Shown: positions 1 through 7,770 of the stretch, in pieces
Layout: each line of letters begins with the position of its first letter
Numbering within the stretch: the first letter of the stretch is position 1
Assembly: GCA_044222225.1 (NCBI GenBank)
Contig: JBGANR010000017.1
Location: forward strand, 1-64,000
Length of the DNA stretch: 64,000 bases
Source of the DNA: JBGANR01 sp044222225
GTDB taxonomy: Bacteria > Actinomycetota > Actinomycetes > Mycobacteriales > Mycobacteriaceae
Direction: 5' to 3'
Notes under the pieces: generated by a model
The model's input: only the letters and a program-made list of their open reading frames with translations
The model's database searches: none
What the model was told of the DNA's origin: nothing
Translations under genes and position numbers: made by a program

Positions 1-133
1 CGTCGTCGCCAAATGGGAGGGTCAGCTCGACACGGTGCGGCTCGCGGCGGCCCTCGACGGCAAGCCGATGCCGCTGGACGACGACGATGAGGCGGTGGAA
101 GCGGGGGCGGAGCTCGTCGGGGCGAAGAGCTGA
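1..133 (+). CDS. C-terminal end of an unidentified protein (5' truncated)
   Basis: A frame open from the left edge ends at a TGA at 131-133. It gives about 43 residues, beginning in-frame at base 2, with a basic/aromatic start (AKWEGQLDTVRLAAALDG), a DDDDE acidic run and the end AGAELVGAKS. Third-position GC is high, as in neighbouring genes, so it is probably real coding sequence. I recognise no family from this fragment. It converges on the next gene with a 9-base gap. Confidence 0.5.
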   Translation, partial: VVAKWEGQLDTVRLAAALDGKPMPLDDDDEAVEAGAELVGAKS

Positions 134-142
134 GGCTTGGCG

Positions 143-2089
143 TCAGTGATGAATCGGGTGAACCGGCCGGCCAGGGACACCATCGGTGGCGTCCTTGGCC
201 TCGGCCGTCGCGTCGACGAGGCGCCGGGGGCGCAGCGCGTCGCCGATGACGGTGTGGGCGATGCCCCGGGCGGCCAGCTCGGTGCGTAGGTCGAGGTCGG
301 GCGAGCCGCCGTTCCAGGTGACGAGGAGGTCGGCGGGGACGGCGCGGGAGGGCTCGCCGAAGATGCCGTCCAAGTGGACCCGGCCGTCGGCGACGCCGAC
401 CAGTCGCATGCGTTCGATGACGTCGACGCCGGCCTCGGCCAGCGTGCGGATCATCGGGTAGAGCGTGTTGACGCCCTCGCCCTCGCCGACGTGGATGCGC
501 GAGGTGGCCAGCGTCACGGCCGCGCCGGTGGCGGCGAGGTGCTCGGCGATGAGCATCGCGTCGATCGCGCCGGGTACGTCGTAGACCACGGCGGTGCCGG
601 TGAACGTCCGCGTGAAGACCTCGTCGGCCGTGATGACCTCGACGGATCCGTCGCCGGGGACGTCGACCGGCAGGTCGGGCGCGCCGGTGGCGAGGATGAC
701 GACGTCCGGCGCGAGGGCGGTGACCGCGTCGGCGTCGGCGTGCACGCGCAGTCGGACGTCGACGCCGTGGGCGGCCAGTTCGCGCTCGAGCCACGCGACG
801 TACGTCAGGACCTCGTGCCGGCTCGGCGCCGTGCTCCATTGCGCGAGCCGGCCGCCGAGCACGGCTTCGGACTCGAAGAGCGTCACCGACGCGCCGCGGA
901 CGGCGAGCCGCCGAGCGGCCTCCAGGCCCGCCGGCCCCGCGCCGACGACGACCGCCGTCGTGCCGTCCAGACGGGGCAGTCGCTCGAGCTCGGCGGAGCT
1001 GCGGGCGTCGGCGTTGACGGCGCAGGCCAGCCTCTTGCGGGCGAGCAGGCCGTTGGTGCACACGTTGACGCCGATGCAGGGGCGGACGTCCGCGGACCGG
1101 TCGGCGAGGGAGAGCGGGACGAGCCGGGGATCGGCGATCTGCGCGCGCACCATGCCGATGAGGTCGGCGTCGCCGGCGGCGATCATGTCCTCGGCCAGGG
1201 CGAGGCTCGTGATGCGGCCGACGGCGGCGACGGGCTTGCGCACGGCGTCGGTGATGACGCGGGCGGCGTCCCGGAACAGGCCGGGCGCGGCCGGCGTCGG
1301 CGGCCAATGGCGCACGCGCGACTCGAACCGGTTGTTGTTGCCGACCATGACGCTGATGTAGTCGACGCGCGACTCGACGGCCCGGGCGATCTCGGCGCCG
1401 TCGGCGGGGCGCAGGCCGCCGGGGTTGAGGTCGTCGACGCCGAGCCGGATGCCGAGGAGGCGGCCCGGCCCGAGTTCGGCGCGGACGGCGTCGAGGATGC
1501 GGAAGGCGACCTCGAGCCGGCGGTCGAAGTCGCCGCCGAACTCGTCGTCGCGGTGATTGGTCAGCGGGCTGAGGAAGGCGGCGACGAAGCCGCCGTGCGC
1601 GGCGCTGATCTCGACGCCGTCGAGCTCGCCCTCGACGCAGCGTCGCGCCGCGGCCGCGTAGTCGGCGATGACGGTCTCGATCTGCTCGTGCGTCGCGGGC
1701 ACGACCACCTGCCGGGAGACCTCGGAGAAATCGCGCGACGGGCCGAAGACGTCGGGGCCCTCGTACTCGGTGGGGCCGGGGTGCATGAGTTGGGCGAGCA
1801 TGCGGCTGCCCTCCGCGCGGACGGCGCGGCCGAGCCGCCGATAGCCGGGGATGACGGAGTCGTCGATGTTCCACAGGCAGGTGTCGGCCCACTCCGCCGA
1901 CGGCGCGATCGGCGTGGCGCCGGTGACCTGCATGCAGACGCCGGCGCGGGCGCGTTGCCGGTGGTAGGCGACGTACTCGTCGGAGACGCGGCCGCCTTCG
2001 GCGAGGCCCGGCTGGTGGGCGGGCAGGTAGACGCGATTGCGGAGCTCGAACGGGCCCACCCGGAGGGGCTGGTCCACATGCCGGAACAT
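143..2089 (-). CDS. FMN/FAD/Fe-S NADH:flavin oxidoreductase (OYE family; N-methylproline demethylase-like)
   Basis: A 648-residue two-part flavoenzyme. Residues about 5-340 form the Old Yellow Enzyme-type FMN barrel (LRVGPFELRNRVYLPAH start; DGVEISAAHGGFVAAFLSP). Residues about 380-640 form the FAD/NAD Rossmann part (VVVGAGPAGLEAARRLA; a second dinucleotide region further on). Between them is the Fe-S loop CIGVNVC followed after 11 residues by a Cys. 2,4-dienoyl-CoA reductase has four Cys here. This copy has three, with the C-x5-C spacing I associate with the N-methylproline demethylase/stachydrine branch. The start is fixed by AGGAGG 4 bases upstream. It is the last gene of a leftward operon with two SDRs. 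A role in N-demethylation of a proline derivative is inferred from this subfamily and the nearby hydroxyproline-type cluster. A dienoyl-CoA or enone reductase is the alternative. Confidence 0.85.
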   Translation of the reverse strand: MFRHVDQPLRVGPFELRNRVYLPAHQPGLAEGGRVSDEYVAYHRQRARAGVCMQVTGATPIAPSAEWADTCLWNIDDSVIPGYRRLGRAVRAEGSRMLAQLMHPGPTEYEGPDVFGPSRDFSEVSRQVVVPATHEQIETVIADYAAAARRCVEGELDGVEISAAHGGFVAAFLSPLTNHRDDEFGGDFDRRLEVAFRILDAVRAELGPGRLLGIRLGVDDLNPGGLRPADGAEIARAVESRVDYISVMVGNNNRFESRVRHWPPTPAAPGLFRDAARVITDAVRKPVAAVGRITSLALAEDMIAAGDADLIGMVRAQIADPRLVPLSLADRSADVRPCIGVNVCTNGLLARKRLACAVNADARSSAELERLPRLDGTTAVVVGAGPAGLEAARRLAVRGASVTLFESEAVLGGRLAQWSTAPSRHEVLTYVAWLERELAAHGVDVRLRVHADADAVTALAPDVVILATGAPDLPVDVPGDGSVEVITADEVFTRTFTGTAVVYDVPGAIDAMLIAEHLAATGAAVTLATSRIHVGEGEGVNTLYPMIRTLAEAGVDVIERMRLVGVADGRVHLDGIFGEPSRAVPADLLVTWNGGSPDLDLRTELAARGIAHTVIGDALRPRRLVDATAEAKDATDGVPGRPVHPIHH

Positions 2090-2128
2090 GACTCCTCCTG
2101 GGCGGTCCGGGGATCGATGATCCAGCGC

Positions 2129-2863
2129 TCAGCGGACGTAGTCGGCGCCGGTGATGTCGACCGTAGCGCCGGTCGCGTGCCGCGCACGGCCGGACGCGAG
2201 GAAGACGATCGTCTCGGCGACCTCGGCCGGTGGGATCGGCTCGCCGAGCGGCAGCGCGGCGGCGGCCTCGGCGTCGATGCCGTCGGCGGCCAGGTCCGTC
2301 GCCACCCAACTGGGTGCGACGGCGTAGGCCAGGATGTTCTCGCCGGCGAAGCCGCGGGCGATGCCCTTGGTGAGCGCCAGCAACCCGCCCTTGGCGGCGC
2401 CGTAGGCGAGGTGGTCGGCGTCGTCGCCGCGATGGGACGACCGGCTGGCCAGGTTGACGATGATGCCGCCGCCGCGCGTCCGGAAATGCTCGATGGCGTA
2501 GCGGCACAGGTCGGCGGGCGCCTGCAGGTTGAGCGCGAGGTTGGCGCGCCAGCCGGCGTCCCAACCGTCGCCGAGCGGGGACGGCAGCCAGGCGCCGGCG
2601 TTGTTGACCAGCACGTCGACGTGGCCGGCGGCCGCGACGGCGGCGTTCCACACCGCACGGGTCTGGGCCGGGTGGGTCAGGTCGCCGCGGACGAGGTGGA
2701 CGCGGTCGCCGAGCTCGGCGGCCAGCGCCTCGGCGGGGCCGGCGGAGTTTGCGTAGTGCACGATCACCGTCGCGCCCTCGCGGTGGGCGACGCGGGCGGT
2801 CGCCGCGCCGATGCCGCGGGAGGAACCGGTGATGAGGACGGTGCGTCCGGCGAGGCTCGTCAC
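2129..2863 (-). CDS. SDR-family oxidoreductase
   Basis: A 244-residue classical short-chain dehydrogenase. The cofactor motif is TGSSRGIGAATA near the N-terminus and the NNAG motif lies near residue 90. The catalytic Tyr/Lys pair sits in AYGAAKGG with the Ser in NLASRSS. The Gly pattern plus a nearby H/Y rather than an acidic residue does not settle NAD versus NADP. The GTG start is chosen because it overlaps the stop of the upstream SDR as GTGA (2860-2863), the coupling seen throughout this window. The gap to the downstream flavoenzyme gene is 39 bases. Substrate unknown; co-transcription with an OYE-type flavoenzyme suggests a step in degradation of a ring or N-methylated compound. Confidence 0.85.
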   Translation of the reverse strand: MTSLAGRTVLITGSSRGIGAATARVAHREGATVIVHYANSAGPAEALAAELGDRVHLVRGDLTHPAQTRAVWNAAVAAAGHVDVLVNNAGAWLPSPLGDGWDAGWRANLALNLQAPADLCRYAIEHFRTRGGGIIVNLASRSSHRGDDADHLAYGAAKGGLLALTKGIARGFAGENILAYAVAPSWVATDLAADGIDAEAAAALPLGEPIPPAEVAETIVFLASGRARHATGATVDITGADYVR

Positions 2864-3615
2864 GACACCGCCTGCGCGCCGGTGATCTCGACGATCGCGC
2901 CGCAGATGAACGGGGCCTCGTCGGAGGCGAGGAAGGCGACCAGCGCGGCGACCTCCTCGGGACGTCCGATGCGGCCGAAGGGCACCTTGGCGTCGAGCTC
3001 GGCGACGGTGCGGCCGGCCCGCGCCAGGCCGGCTTCGAGCATCGGCGTCCGGATCTCGCCCGGGGCGACGGCGTTGACGCGGACGCCGTGCGGCGCGTAG
3101 TCGCGGGCGAGGTTCTGGGTGAACGCGACGACCGCCGCCTTCGACGTGTTGTAGGCGATGTGCCCCGGCGCCGGATACAGGCCCCACTGCGAGGCGGTGT
3201 TGACGATGGCGCCCCGGCCGGCGGCCACCATATGCGGCAGCACGGCCCGGCTGAGGTGGAAGATCGCGTCGACGTTGACGGCGAAGGTCGCGGCCCAATC
3301 GTCGTCGGTGAGGTCGAGCAGCGGGCCGCGGCGGTTGATGCCCGCGTTGTTGGCCAGCACGTCGATCCGCCCGTGAGCAGCGACGATGCCGGCGGCGAGC
3401 GTCTGGCAGGCGGCCGGATCGGTGATGTCGACGGCCGCGGTCTCGGCGCGTCCGCCGCGCTCGCGGATGTCGGCGACGACGGCGTCGGCGAGCTCTTCGG
3501 CGATGTCGCAGACGACGACGTGCGCGCCCTCGTCGGCGAGCCGTCGGCAGATCGCGGCGCCGATGCCGCCTCCGCCGCCGGTCACGATGGCGACGGCGTC
3601 TTCGAAACGATGCAC
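2860..3615 (-). CDS. SDR-family oxidoreductase, first gene of the operon
   Basis: A 251-residue classical SDR with TGGGGGIGAAI cofactor loop, D at the end of the second strand (VVCDIAEE, typical for NAD preference), NNAGINRRG, and catalytic S/Y/K (NTASQWG...AYNTSKAAV). The GTG start at 3615 is supported by AGGAGG at 3620-3625. Longer in-frame extensions lack a ribosome site. The gene opens a leftward operon SDR-SDR-OYE. A 13-bp near-palindrome (3652-3664) lies 37 bases upstream of the start and matches sites before two amino-acid catabolic units elsewhere in the window, so it is probably co-regulated with them. Substrate not deducible. Confidence 0.85.
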   Translation of the reverse strand: MHRFEDAVAIVTGGGGGIGAAICRRLADEGAHVVVCDIAEELADAVVADIRERGGRAETAAVDITDPAACQTLAAGIVAAHGRIDVLANNAGINRRGPLLDLTDDDWAATFAVNVDAIFHLSRAVLPHMVAAGRGAIVNTASQWGLYPAPGHIAYNTSKAAVVAFTQNLARDYAPHGVRVNAVAPGEIRTPMLEAGLARAGRTVAELDAKVPFGRIGRPEEVAALVAFLASDEAPFICGAIVEITGAQAVS

Positions 3616-3651
3616 GGTTCCTCCTGCGGCGAGACGTCCTGAGGCCCGAAT

Positions 3652-3664
3652 ACTGTCAGACAAT
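3652..3664. promoter_or_regulatory. Predicted GntR-type operator, copy 1
   Basis: On the minus strand this reads ATTGTCTGACAGT. It differs at two positions from the perfect palindrome ATTGTCAGACAAT at 5497-5509 and is close to ATTGTTAGACAAT at 21963-21975. It lies 37 bases upstream of the first SDR gene, where a repressor site would overlap the promoter. The TTGTC-N-GACAA layout is typical of GntR/FCD regulators. Confidence 0.7.
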
Positions 3665-3682
3665 CTCGCCGCGCCGCAACGG

Positions 3683-3732
3683 TTCTACGAGGCTGCGGTT
3701 TCTACGAGGCCGCGGTTCTACGAGGCCGCCGG
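3683..3732. repeat. Three short tandem repeats of TTCTACGAGGC
   Basis: The unit TTCTACGAGGC(T/C)GC occurs three times, at about 3683, 3700 and 3717, with spacing 17 and 16 bases. The third copy carries the TAG stop (3718-3720, minus strand) of the HxlR gene, and the other copies carry the same TAG. This looks like local slippage duplication around a gene end. No function is evident. Confidence 0.75.
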
Positions 3733-4410
3733 CGTCTGCATCCGGAGCAGTTGCGCCGCCGCCGAGTCCCCGAACCACCCCGGCAGCACCCGGGCGACGT
3801 CCGGGGCGGCCTCGATGCGGACGGCGCCGGACCGGATCGCGTCGGGCCACGGCCGCTCGCCGCGCCAGATGCGGGTGAGTACTCGCAACCCGGTGTGCAC
3901 GGACGCGGTGACGTCGTGGCCCGGATCGGCGTCGCAGACGTCGATGTCGTCGCCGTCGACCACGATCCACCACCGTGAGACCCGGGCGGCGACGTCGTCG
4001 AAGACGAATCGCACGACCGTGCGCCGCCGCGGCCACGCGTCGACGGGGATGGTGCGTTGCACGTCCCAGAAGAGCAGGTGCGGGTCGTAGTCGTCCTCGC
4101 CGAGATCGCCGACCCAGCGCATGCCCCACAGGCCGAGCGCCTCGACGACCCGCGCGAGGTCTTGCCCGGACTCGGTGAGGGTGTACGACGTCGTCCTGCC
4201 GCTTGTGCTCCGGCGCACCACACCGACCCGCTCGAGCGTGCGGAGTCGCTTGGACAGCAGTGCCGGCGACATGCGGGGCACGCCGCGCCGGATCTCGTTG
4301 AATCGGCTGCTGCCCGCGAGCAGTTCACGGACGACGAGCAGGGTCCACCGCTCGTCGAGCACCTCCATCGCCTTGGCCACGGGGCAGAACTGCCCGTACG
4401 AGGACGCCAT
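3718..4410 (-). CDS. HxlR/MarR-like winged-helix regulator with C-terminal SCP2-like domain
   Basis: A 230-residue protein. Residues 1-100 are an HxlR winged helix (FCPVAKAMEVLDERWTLLVV, RMSPALLSKRLRTLE, RSTSGRTTSYTLTESG), including the typical N-terminal Cys. Residues about 110-228 form a long tail with WWIVVDGDDIDVCDADPG and WPDAIRSGAVRIE, which resembles the SCP2-like sterol/ligand-binding tail found on many actinobacterial HxlR proteins. Start at the ATG just before the winged helix. It is divergent from the methyltransferase gene at 4594, a likely target besides itself. Ligand unknown. Confidence 0.85.
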   Translation of the reverse strand: MASSYGQFCPVAKAMEVLDERWTLLVVRELLAGSSRFNEIRRGVPRMSPALLSKRLRTLERVGVVRRSTSGRTTSYTLTESGQDLARVVEALGLWGMRWVGDLGEDDYDPHLLFWDVQRTIPVDAWPRRRTVVRFVFDDVAARVSRWWIVVDGDDIDVCDADPGHDVTASVHTGLRVLTRIWRGERPWPDAIRSGAVRIEAAPDVARVLPGWFGDSAAAQLLRMQTPAAS

Positions 4411-4593
4411 CGACTCACCTTCCGCTGTGCACCCGACCCCTCCCACTACAGCGCGGCCGGCCGGATGCCGCCAGTACGTCCGACCTGTGAAGTACAGATC
4501 CGATACCGCTGCGGCTACAGACGTCGCACTGGCGGGGTCGGCGGGCATCGCCGCAGGCTGGAGGGACGAGATCACGACACGCAGGGAGACATC

Positions 4594-5436
4594 ATGACCG
4601 ACACCGCAACCGACCGGGCGAATCCGGTCGACGCCGCCGATCAGGCGCTCAAGGCCAAGCATCGGACCGTCTGGGCGTCCGGTGACTATCCGGCGCTGAG
4701 CAGGCTCATCTGGGAGCTCGGGGACGTGCTCACCGGGGCGCTCGCGATCCGGCCGGGGGAGCGGGTGCTCGACGTCGCGGCCGGCACCGGCAATGCGGCG
4801 ACCCGCGCGGCCCGGGCCGGCGGGGACGTCGTGGCCAGCGACCTGACGCCCGAACTCCTCGAGGCCGGCCGACGGGACGCCGAAGCCGACGGCCTCTCGC
4901 TGACCTGGGACGTCGCCGACGCCGAGCACCTGCCGTACGCCGACGCCTCCTTCGACGTCGTCATGTCGTGCATCGGCGTGATGTTCGCGCCGCACCACGA
5001 CCGCGGCGCCGCCGAGCTGTTGCGGGTCACCCGGCCGGGCGGACGCATCGGACTGCTCAGCTGGACGCCGGAGGGCCTCGTCGGGCAGTTGTTCGCGACG
5101 ATGAAGCCGTACGCACCGCCGCCCCCGCCGGGAGCGCAGCCGCCGCCGCTGTGGGGCGACGAGGCGCACGTCCGCGGGCTGCTCGGCGACGGCGTCACCG
5201 GCGTCGTGTGCGAGCGACGCACGATCCGGCTCGATCATCTCGGCTCCGGTCGTGCCTTCCGCGAGTACTTCGCGTCGACGTACGGGCCCACCATGGCGGT
5301 GTACGCGGCCAACGCCGCCGACCCGGCGAGGGTTGCCGCGCTCGATGCGGCGCTGGAGGCGCTCGGCGACCGGTTCGGCGCCGCCGACGGGCGGTTCGAC
5401 TGGGAGTATCTGCTGCTCACGGCACGTCGAAGCTGA
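4594..5436 (+). CDS. Class I SAM-dependent methyltransferase
   Basis: A 280-residue protein of the UbiE/MenG-like small-molecule methyltransferase group. Motif I is VLDVAAGTGNAATRA (about residue 50), followed by an acidic strand end ASDLTPELLE, motif III-like region ADAEHLPYADASFDVVMS and post-motif LRVTRPGGRIGLLSW. A Pro-rich loop (PPPPPGAQPPP, about residue 175) is unusual but lies between core and C-terminal helices. The ATG start is preceded by AGGGAG. It is divergent from the HxlR gene and sits between two catabolic units without an evident link to them. Substrate unknown. Confidence 0.8.
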   Translation: MTDTATDRANPVDAADQALKAKHRTVWASGDYPALSRLIWELGDVLTGALAIRPGERVLDVAAGTGNAATRAARAGGDVVASDLTPELLEAGRRDAEADGLSLTWDVADAEHLPYADASFDVVMSCIGVMFAPHHDRGAAELLRVTRPGGRIGLLSWTPEGLVGQLFATMKPYAPPPPPGAQPPPLWGDEAHVRGLLGDGVTGVVCERRTIRLDHLGSGRAFREYFASTYGPTMAVYAANAADPARVAALDAALEALGDRFGAADGRFDWEYLLLTARRS

Positions 5437-5495
5437 TGTCGCGGGAGGGGTGTTGACACCCCCGGCCGTCGCGCCATAGTGTTCCGTCCCACAGA

Positions 5496-5510
5496 GATTG
5501 TCAGACAATC
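5496..5510. promoter_or_regulatory. Predicted GntR-type operator, copy 2 (perfect palindrome)
   Basis: GATTGTCAGACAATC is a perfect 7-1-7 palindrome 20 bases before the start of the five-gene run at 5530. It is the best-formed of three related sites in this window (others at 3652 and 21963). Its closeness to the start codon suggests repression by blocking transcription initiation. Confidence 0.8.
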
Positions 5511-5529
5511 GCCGGTGGGAGGGGAGTCG

Positions 5530-6876
5530 ATGCGGGTCGTCGTCGTCGGGGGCGGGGTGGTGGCGCTCGCCTCCGCCTACCGTCTCGCCAAGGCCGGGTG
5601 CGAGGTCGTCGTGCTGGAGGCGCACGCGGTGGGGGCCGCGGCGTCGCACGGCAACGCGGCGCGGATCGCGCTCGGCGAGAACGGGCCCGTGCCCGCGCCG
5701 GGCGTCGTGCTGCAGGGCCTCAAATGGATGCTCAAGCCGTCGAGCCCGCTGTATATCAAGCCGTCGCTCTCGCCGAGTTTCCTCCGATTCATGACGACGA
5801 TGGCGCGCTCGTGCCGGCCGGACTTCTACGCCCACAGCCTGCGGACGCACCTGCGGCTCGCGGAGAACGCCAACGATCTGCTCGACGCCTACCGCGCCGA
5901 CGGCGTCGAGTTCGAGCAGCACTCGGGGGGTGTGCTGCTCGCCTACGAGTCGCGGGAGAACTTCGAGGCGCACGCCGGTTCGCTGGAGATGCACGAGAGC
6001 TTCGGCTTCCACGGCGAGCCGCTCGACGCCTACGGCGTCCACGATCGCGAGCCGGCGTTGTCCGAGCGCATCCGGCACGGCCTCTACTACGCCGTCGACC
6101 GGCAGGTCGAGCCCGACTCGCTGATCCGCGGTCTCGTCGAGCGCTGCGGCGAGCTCGGTGTCGGCATCCACGAGCACGACGGCGTCGAGCGCTTCGTCAA
6201 GCAGGGCGCCGCGGTGACGGGCGTGGTGACGAAGAGCGGCGCCGAGTACGCGGCGGACGTCCTCGTGCTGGCGGCCGGCGTGTGGAGCGGACCGCTGTCG
6301 CGCAAGCTCGGCGCCCCGCTGCCGATCCGGCCCGGCAAGGGCTACAGCGTCGACTACCGGCCGGCGCCGGTGCGGCTGCGGACGGCGCTGACGCTGGAGG
6401 ACGCGCGCGTGGCCGTCACGCCGCTCGACGGCATGCTGCGGCTGGCCGGGACGATGGAGTTCGGCGGGTTTGACGAGTCCGTCAACGAGCTGCGCATCGC
6501 CGCCATCAAGCAGGCCGCCGCCGACGCGTTCCCGGAGTGGGGCGAACTCGCTGCCGAGTCGACTCCGGGAGCTCCGTCGCCGTCCGGTGAGCAGGCGCCG
6601 TGGGCCGGGCTGCGGCCGATGACGCCGGACGGCCTGCCGATCATCGGCAAGGTCGGCTCGCTGGACAACGTCTACGTCGGATCGGGCCACGGGATGCTGG
6701 GGCTGACGTTCGCCCCCGCGACCGGCGAGATCCTCACCGAGATGATCACCGAGAAGCGCATGCCCAAGGAGATGGAGCTTGCGCAATCGACCGGACGATC
6801 AATGGCGACGGCGTTGTCGCCGGATCGCTTCCTGTCGGGACGACCACGAGCAAGGAGACATTCACATGGCAGTTGA
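5530..6876 (+). CDS. FAD-dependent D-amino-acid dehydrogenase (DadA-like; cis-4-hydroxy-D-proline dehydrogenase candidate)
   Basis: A 448-residue DAO-family flavoprotein. It has the N-terminal dinucleotide motif VVVGGGVVALASAYRLA with E at strand end (VVLEAHAVG), the typical AASHGNAARI FAD loop, an LAAGVWSGPL motif, and the C-terminal FAD loop GLRPMTPDGLPIIGKV...VYVGSGHGMLGLTFAPATG. The ATG is preceded by GGGAGGGGAG. It is first in an operon with a DapA-like protein, a proline-racemase-family protein and an aldehyde dehydrogenase, the gene set used to convert 4-hydroxyproline to 2-oxoglutarate. In that scheme this enzyme oxidises cis-4-hydroxy-D-proline. The last about 30 residues after the FAD loop are atypical: a 24-base repeat (6768-6791) codes KEMELAQST. 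The stop overlaps the next gene by 11 bases. Confidence 0.85.
   Translation: MRVVVVGGGVVALASAYRLAKAGCEVVVLEAHAVGAAASHGNAARIALGENGPVPAPGVVLQGLKWMLKPSSPLYIKPSLSPSFLRFMTTMARSCRPDFYAHSLRTHLRLAENANDLLDAYRADGVEFEQHSGGVLLAYESRENFEAHAGSLEMHESFGFHGEPLDAYGVHDREPALSERIRHGLYYAVDRQVEPDSLIRGLVERCGELGVGIHEHDGVERFVKQGAAVTGVVTKSGAEYAADVLVLAAGVWSGPLSRKLGAPLPIRPGKGYSVDYRPAPVRLRTALTLEDARVAVTPLDGMLRLAGTMEFGGFDESVNELRIAAIKQAAADAFPEWGELAAESTPGAPSPSGEQAPWAGLRPMTPDGLPIIGKVGSLDNVYVGSGHGMLGLTFAPATGEILTEMITEKRMPKEMELAQSTGRSMATALSPDRFLSGRPRARRHSHGS
6768..6791 (-). repeat. 24-base dispersed repeat inside a coding 3' end
   Basis: On the minus strand this differs by one base from an identical pair of 24-mers at 8889-8912 (inside palindromic element A1) and 51399-51422 (3' end of pntAA). 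The match to A1 extends about 9 further bases. Here it is translated as part of the C-terminal tail of the dehydrogenase. Confidence 0.85.
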
Positions 6877-7765
6877 ACAGTTCCGCGGCGTCCTCGCCGC
6901 CGTCGTCACGCCCTTCACGGCGGACGGTTCGGCGATCGACGAGGCCGGTATCAAGCGGCAGGCCGACCACATCCTGGGCAACGGCGTCGACGGCCTCGTG
7001 CCGGGCGGCAGCACGGGCGAGTTCACCACGATGACGGTCGCCGAGCGCAAGCGCTCCGCCGAGGTGTACATCGAGGCCGCCGCAGGCCGCGGCCCGGTCG
7101 TCGTCGGTACCGGTGCGCTGAGCACCGCCGAGACGATCGACCTCACCCGGCACGCCGCCGAGAACGGCGCCGCCGCCGCCATGATCGTCCCGGCCTACTA
7201 CGACCCGATGACCTGGGAGAACCTGCTCGCGCACTACTCCGCGGTGAGCGACGCCGTCGACCTCCCGATCATGTACTACAACCTGCCGTCCGCCACGGGC
7301 GTCGAGCTCACGCCGGAGCAGTTCGCCGAGCTCGCGCGCACGACCCGCGTCAACTGCTTCAAGGACACCGGCGGCGACGCCACCAAGTTCACCGCGATCC
7401 TGCAGAACCACGCCGACGACATCCAGGCCGTCAACGGCTGGGACACCCTGACGTTCTACGGGCTCGCCGCCGGTGCGAAGGCGTCGGTGTGGGGCGCGGC
7501 GAGCGTCATCCCGCGCCTGGCCGCCGACCTGTACCAGGCCCTCGCGGTCAAGGGCGACCTCGAGGCGGGCCGCGAGCTGTGGGCGAAGATCTACCCGATC
7601 TGCGAGTTCATGGAGGCCAACCCGTACCCGGCGGTCATCAAGGCCGGCGTCGAGTTGGTCGGCGCGCCGGCCGGTCCGTGCCGCCCGCCCCTGCGGCCGC
7701 TCGCACCGGCGCTCGTCGACGAGTTCCGGCAGCTGCTGACGGCCGCCGGCGTCGAACTCGCCTGA
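6866..7765 (+). CDS. DapA-family lyase/deaminase (pyrroline-4-hydroxy-2-carboxylate deaminase candidate)
   Basis: A 299-residue dihydrodipicolinate-synthase/N-acetylneuraminate-lyase family barrel. N-terminal AVVTPFTADGSAID, phosphate-like loop GGSTGEFTTM, the Tyr in MYYNLPSATG, and the Schiff-base Lys in NCFKDTGGD are all present. AAGGAG lies 9 bases upstream of the ATG, which is inside the end of the previous gene. In hydroxyproline operons the DapA-like member deaminates 1-pyrroline-4-hydroxy-2-carboxylate to 2-oxoglutarate semialdehyde. The flanking D-amino-acid dehydrogenase, epimerase and aldehyde dehydrogenase support that reading. True DapA for lysine synthesis is unlikely in this context. 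Confidence 0.85.
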   Translation: MAVEQFRGVLAAVVTPFTADGSAIDEAGIKRQADHILGNGVDGLVPGGSTGEFTTMTVAERKRSAEVYIEAAAGRGPVVVGTGALSTAETIDLTRHAAENGAAAAMIVPAYYDPMTWENLLAHYSAVSDAVDLPIMYYNLPSATGVELTPEQFAELARTTRVNCFKDTGGDATKFTAILQNHADDIQAVNGWDTLTFYGLAAGAKASVWGAASVIPRLAADLYQALAVKGDLEAGRELWAKIYPICEFMEANPYPAVIKAGVELVGAPAGPCRPPLRPLAPALVDEFRQLLTAAGVELA

Positions 7766-7770
7766 CGCCC

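Noticed and set aside
374..3100. Very long plus-strand reading frame opposite the OYE/SDR operon
   Set aside because: It is the antisense shadow of high-GC codon usage; the translation is low-complexity (D/G/R/A/V), has no family motifs, and the minus-strand genes have clear domains and ribosome sites.
3718..6786. Long minus-strand frame running from the HxlR gene across the methyltransferase and dehydrogenase genes
   Set aside because: Only the last 230 codons encode a recognisable protein; the upstream part is the antisense of two well-defined plus-strand genes.
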